Assembly: GCA_947471745.1 (NCBI GenBank)
Contig: CANJKZ010000396.1
Coordinates: 1,411,001 to 1,475,000 of the forward strand
From: Closterium sp. Naga37s-1
Lineage: Eukaryota > Streptophyta > Zygnematophyceae > Desmidiales > Closteriaceae
Length of the DNA: 64,000 nucleotides
Direction of reading: 5' to 3'
Shown: positions 59,301 to 64,000 of the stretch, one piece after another
Layout of the letters: the number at the start of each line of letters is the position of its first letter
Numbering within the stretch: position 1 is the first letter of the stretch
The notes under the pieces: generated by a model
What the model was told of the DNA's origin: nothing
What the model saw: only the letters and a program-made list of their open reading frames with translations
Database searches by the model: none
Program-made: the position numbers and the translations under genes

Positions 59301-62195
59301 GCATGGATCCCTATGGGCGTAGGGAAAAGCGTCGAACAACCTAAATGTTGTTGCATATTCGGGTGGCTCATGCTGAAATATACCCACTAAAGCAATTCCG
59401 TCTTGGTTCGCGCGCACGGAAAAGTTCGGCGCCTGCGGTGACGGCCGCGCCTGCGGACAAACGCTAAGGAAGCGCATGGAAATGTTCGGCGTTTGCGGTG
59501 ACGGCCGCGCATGCCGACAAACGCTAAGGAAGCGCATGGATCCCTATGGGCGTAGGGAAAAGCGTCGAACAACCTGAATGGTGTTGCATATTCAAATACC
59601 CAGTCTTCAATACACCCACCTGAGCAATTCCGGCTTGGTTCGCGCGCATCGAAAAGTTCGGCGCCTGCCGACACACGCTAAGAAAGCGCATGGATCCCTA
59701 CGGGCGTGTGGAGAAGCGTCGAAAGACCTGAATGTTGTTGCATATTCGGGTTGCCCATGCTCAAATACACCCACCAGAGCAATTCCGGCTTGGTTCGCGC
59801 GCTTGGAAAAGTTCGGCGCCTGCGACGACGGCCGCGCCTGCCGACAAAAGCTAAGGAAGCGCATGGATCCCGATCGGCGTAGGGAAAAGCGTTGAACGAC
59901 CTGAATGTTGGTGTATATTCGGGTGGCCCATGCTCAAATATATCACCTGAGCAATTCCGGGTTCGTTCACTCACACAGAAAAGTTCGGCGCCTGCGATGA
60001 CGGCCGCGCCTGCCGACAAACGCTAAGGACGCGCATGGATTTTTATAGGTGTAGGGAAAAGCGTCAAACGACCTGAATGTTGTTGCATATTCGGGTGGCC
60101 AATGCTCAAATACACCCACCAGAGCAATTCCGGCTTGGTTTGCGCGCACCGAAAAGTTCGGCGTTTGCGACGACGGCCGCGCCTGCCGACAAACGCTAAG
60201 GAAGCGCATGGATCCCTAGAGGCGTAGGGAAAAGCGTCTAACGACCTGAATGTTGTTACATATTGGGGTGGCCCATGCTCAAATACACCCACCAGCGCAA
60301 TTTCGTCTTGGTTCACGCGCACGGAAATGTTCGGCGCCTGCGATGACGGCCGCGCCTGCCGACAAACGCTAAGGAAGCGCATGGAGATGTTCGGCGTTTG
60401 CGGTGACGTCCGCGACTGCCGACAAACGCTAAGGAAGCACATGGATCCCTACGGGCATGTGGAGAAGTGTCGAACGACCTGAACGTTGTTGCATATTCGG
60501 GTGGCCAATGCTCAAATACACCAACCAGAGCAATTCCGGTTTTATTCGCGCGCACAGAAATGTTCGGCTCCTGCGACGACGGCCGCGCCTGCCGACAAAC
60601 GCTAAGGAAGCGCATGGATCCCTAAGGGCGTAGGGAAAAGTGTCGAACGACCTGAATGTTGTTGCAAATTTGGGTGGCCCATGCTCAAATACACCCACCT
60701 GAGCAATTCCGGCTTGGTTCGCGCGCACGGAAAAGTTCGGCGCCTGCAACGACGGCCGCGCATGCCGACAAACGCTAAGGAAGCGCATGGATCCCTACAG
60801 GCGTAGGGGAAAGCGTCGAACGACCTGAATGTTGTTGCATATTCAGGAGGCGCATGCTCAAATACCCCCACCTGAGCAATTCCGGCTTGGTTCGCGCGCA
60901 CGGAAAAGTTCGGCGTTTATGATGACGGTCGCGCCTGCCGACAAACGCTAAGGATGCGCATGGATCCCTACAGGCGTAGGGAAAAGCGTCGAACGACCTG
61001 AACGGTGTTGCATATCCGGGTGGCCCATGCTCAAATACACCCTTTAGAGCAATTCCGGCTTGGTTCGCTTGCATGGAAAAGTTCGGCGCCTGCGATGACA
61101 GCCGCGCCTGCCGACAAACGCTAAGGAAGCGCATGGATCCCTTCAGGCGTAGGGAAAAGCGTCGAACGACCTGAACGCTGTTGCAAATTCGGGTGGCCCA
61201 TGCTCAAATACACCCACCTGAGCAATTCCGGCTTGCTTCGCGCGCACCGAAATGTTCGGCGCCTGCGATGGCCGCCGCGCCTGCCGACAAACGCAAAGGA
61301 AGCGCTTGGATCCCTACAGGCGTAGGGAAAAGCGTCGAAGGACCTGAATGTTGTTGCATATTCGGGTGGCCCATGCTCAAATACACCCACTTGAGCAATT
61401 CCGGCTAGGTTCGCGCGCACGGAAAAGTTCGGCGCCTGCGATGGCGGCCGCGCCTGCCAAAAAACGCTAAGGAAGCGCATGGATCCCTACAGGCGTAGGG
61501 AAAAGCGTCGAACGACCTGAACGTTGTTGCATATTCGGGTGGCCCATGCTCAAATACACCCACCAGAGCAATTTTGGCTTGGTTCGCGCGCACTGAAAAG
61601 TTCGGCGGCCTCGATGACGGCCGCGCCTGCCGACAAACGCTAAGAAAGCGCATGGATCCCTACAGGCGTAGGGAAAAGCGTCGAACGACCTGAACGTTGT
61701 TGCATATTCGGGTGGCCCATGCTCAAACACACCCACCAGAGCAATTTTGGCTTGGTTCGCGCGCACTGAAAAGTTCGGCGGCCTCGATGACGGCCGCGCC
61801 TGCCGACAAACGCTAAGAAAGCGCATGGATCCCTACAGGCGTAGGGAAAAGCGTCGAACGACCTGAACGTTGCTGCATATTCGGGTGGCCCAAGCTCATA
61901 CACACCCACCAGAGCAATTTTGGCTTGGTTCGCGCGCACAGAAAAATTCGGCGTCCTCGATGACGGCCGCGCCTGCCGACAAACGCTAAGGAAGCGCATG
62001 GATCCCTATAGGCGTAGGGAGAAGCGTCGAACGACCTGAACGTTGTTGCATATTCGGGTGGCCCATGCTCAAATACACCCACCTGAGCAATTCCGGCTTG
62101 GTTTGCTTGCACGGAAAAGTTCGGCGCCTGCGATGGCGGCCGCACATGCCGACAAACTCTAAGGAAGCGCATGGATCCCTACAGGCGTAGGGAGA
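56333..62195. repeat. 173-bp satellite, block 4 (about 34 monomers)
   Basis: The same satellite continues to the 28-bp array. Three places hold an extra partial monomer: near 56487, 59480 and 60385 a segment from TTCGGCG to AAGCGCATGGA is repeated inside one unit. Monomers at 61467-62000 are especially alike, suggesting recent local amplification. Confidence 0.96.
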
Positions 62196-64000
62196 ATGGG
62201 GTCGGGGTGATGGAAAGAGGGAGAATGGGGCAGGGTGCTGGAAAGCGGGAGAATGGGGCGGGGTGATGGAAAGGGGAGAATGGGGCAGGGTGCTGGAAAG
62301 CGGGAGAATGGGGCGGGGTGATGGAAAGCGGGAGAATGGGGCGGGGTGATGGAAAGCGGGAGAATGGGGCGGGGTGATGGAAAGCGGGAGAATGGGGCGG
62401 GGTGATGGAAAGCGGGAGAATGGGGCGGGGTGATGGAAAGCGGGAGAATGGGGCGGGGTGATGGAAAGCGGGAGAATGGGGCGGGGTGATGGAAAGCGGG
62501 AGAATGGGGCGGGGTGATGGAAAGCGGGAGAATGGGGCGGGGTGATGGAAAGCGGGAGAATGGGGCGGGGTGATGGAAAGCGGGAGAATGGGGCGGGGTG
62601 ATGGAAAGCGGGAGAATGGGGCGGGTTGATGGACAGCGGGAGAATGGGGCGGGGTGATGGACAGCGGAAGAATGGGGCGGGGTGATGGAAAGCGGGAGAA
62701 TGGGGCGGGGTGATGGAAAGCGGGAGAATGGGGCAGGGTGATGGAAAGCGGGAGAATGGGGCGAGATGATGGACAGCGGGAGAATGGGGCGGGGTGATGG
62801 AAAGCGGAAGAATGGGGCGGGGTGATGGAAAGCGGGAGAATGGGGCGGGGTGATGGAAAGCGGGAGAATGGGGCGGGGTGATGGAAAGCGGGAGAATGGG
62901 GCGGGGTGATGGAAAGCGGGAGAATGGGGCGGGGTGATGGAAAGCGGGAGAATGGGGCGGGGTGCTGGAAAGGAGAATGGGGCGGGGTGATGGAAAGCGG
63001 GAGAATGGGGCGGGGTGCTGGAAAGCGGGAGAATGGGGCGGGGTGCTGGAAAGCAGGAGAACGGGGCGGGGTGATGGAAAGCGGGAGAACGGGGCGGGGT
63101 GATGGAAAGCGGGAGAACGGGGCGGGGTGATGGAAAGAGGGAGAATGTGGCGGGGTGATGGAAAGCGGGAGAATGGGGCGGGGTGATGGAAAGCGGGAGA
63201 ATGGGGCGGGGTGATGGAAAGCGGGAGAATGGGGCAGGGTGATGGAAAGCGGGAGAATGGGGCAGGTGATGGAAAACGTGAGAATGGGGCGGGGTGATGG
63301 AAAGAGGGAGAATGGGGCGGGGTGATGGAAAGAGGGAGAATGGGGCGGGGTGATGGAAAGAGGGAGAATGGGGCGGGGTGATGGAAAGCAGGAGAATGGG
63401 GCGGGGTGATGGAAAGCGGGAGAATGAGGCGGGTGATGGAAAGCGGGAGAATGGGGCGGGGTGATGGAAAGAGGGAGAATGGGGCGGGGTGATGGAAAGC
63501 GGGAGAATGGGGCGGGGTGATAGAAAGCGGGAGAATGGGGCGAGGTGATGGAACGCGCGATAATTGGGCGGGGTGATGGAAAGCGGGAGAATTGGGCGGG
63601 GTGCTGGAAAGCGGGAGAATGAGGCGGGGTGATGGAAAGCGGGAGAATGGGGCGGGGTGATGGAAAGCGGGAGAATGGGGCGGAGTGATGGAAAGCGGGA
63701 GAATGGGGCGGGGTGATGGAAACCGGGAGAATGGGGCAGGGTGATGGAAAGTGGGAGAATGGGGCGGGGTTATGGAAAGAGGGAGAATGGGGCGGGGTGA
63801 TGGAAAGAGGTAGAATGGGGCGGGGTGATGGAAAGTGGGAGGATGGGGCGGGGTATTGGAAAGCGGGAGAATGGGGCGGGGTGATGGAAAGAGGGAGAAA
63901 GGGGAGGGGTGATGGAAAGAGGGAGAATGGGGCGGGGTGATGGAAAGAGGGAGAAAGGGGAGGGGTGATGGAAAGAGGGAGAATGGGGCGGGGTGATGGA
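62190..64000. repeat. 28-bp minisatellite, about 64 copies, open to the right
   Basis: The unit is GGGAGAATGGGGCGGGGTGA followed by TGGAAAGC. Common variants have AGAGG for AAGCG, or GTGCTGG for GTGATGG. The array starts inside the satellite phrase GGCGTAGGGAGAA and runs to the end of the window. Open frames here are repeat by-products. Confidence 0.97.

Noticed and set aside
36376-62195. Dozens of about 119-residue minus-strand open frames with near-identical sequence (MRFLSVCRQARPSSQ type)
   Set aside because: They repeat every 173 bp, straddle two monomers and change with monomer indels. They follow from the satellite sequence and are not a gene family.

Overview
The window is nuclear DNA from a GC-rich eukaryote of the green lineage. 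Genes are split by short GT-AG introns. The gene set is plant-like: a peroxin-6 AAA ATPase, a leucine-rich-repeat receptor kinase with one exon per repeat, and a plant-type ureidoglycolate enzyme. The transposons are a plant-type hAT and Ty1/copia elements primed by initiator-methionine tRNA. The compact introns, intronic minisatellites and the style of the copia polyprotein suggest a streptophyte (charophyte) alga, perhaps a zygnematophyte such as Closterium. That placement is inference and no search was run.

Layout. At 1-4893 lies one end of a minus-strand LTR element, split by a structurally complete hAT transposon (721-4745) with an 8-bp target duplication, terminal inverted repeats, subterminal motifs and a five-exon transposase. 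At 5246-32697 is a gene-rich segment: a proline-rich membrane protein (-), a serine-rich disordered protein (-), PEX6 (+), an LRR receptor (pseudo)kinase (+), a coiled-coil protein (+) and an AllA-like ureidoglycolate enzyme (+). For the split genes I derived exon boundaries that keep the reading frame through every junction.

At 33037-64000 is a repeat domain. A 173-bp satellite (about 92 monomers, each usually carrying GGATCC) forms one array from about 36376 to 62195. Three LTR elements interrupt it: two short non-autonomous elements (38607-40218 and 54983-56332) and one 6.85-kb copia element (40417-47270). At its left edge the array abuts a truncated copia that itself carries a third non-autonomous element (34329-35769). 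All four insertions have identifiable target-site duplications. From about 62190 the satellite changes abruptly into a 28-bp minisatellite that runs off the window.

Most notable observations: (i) in three unrelated genes the exon 3' end plus its 5' splice site is tandemly duplicated into the following intron, in two cases as long arrays of decoy donors; (ii) two non-autonomous LTR elements entered the satellite at the same monomer position and in the same orientation; (iii) the non-autonomous elements share LTR blocks and priming-site type with the copia family; (iv) the receptor kinase has lost the HRD aspartate; (v) PEX6 has arginine for the Walker A lysine in its first ATPase domain and long glutamate tracts.
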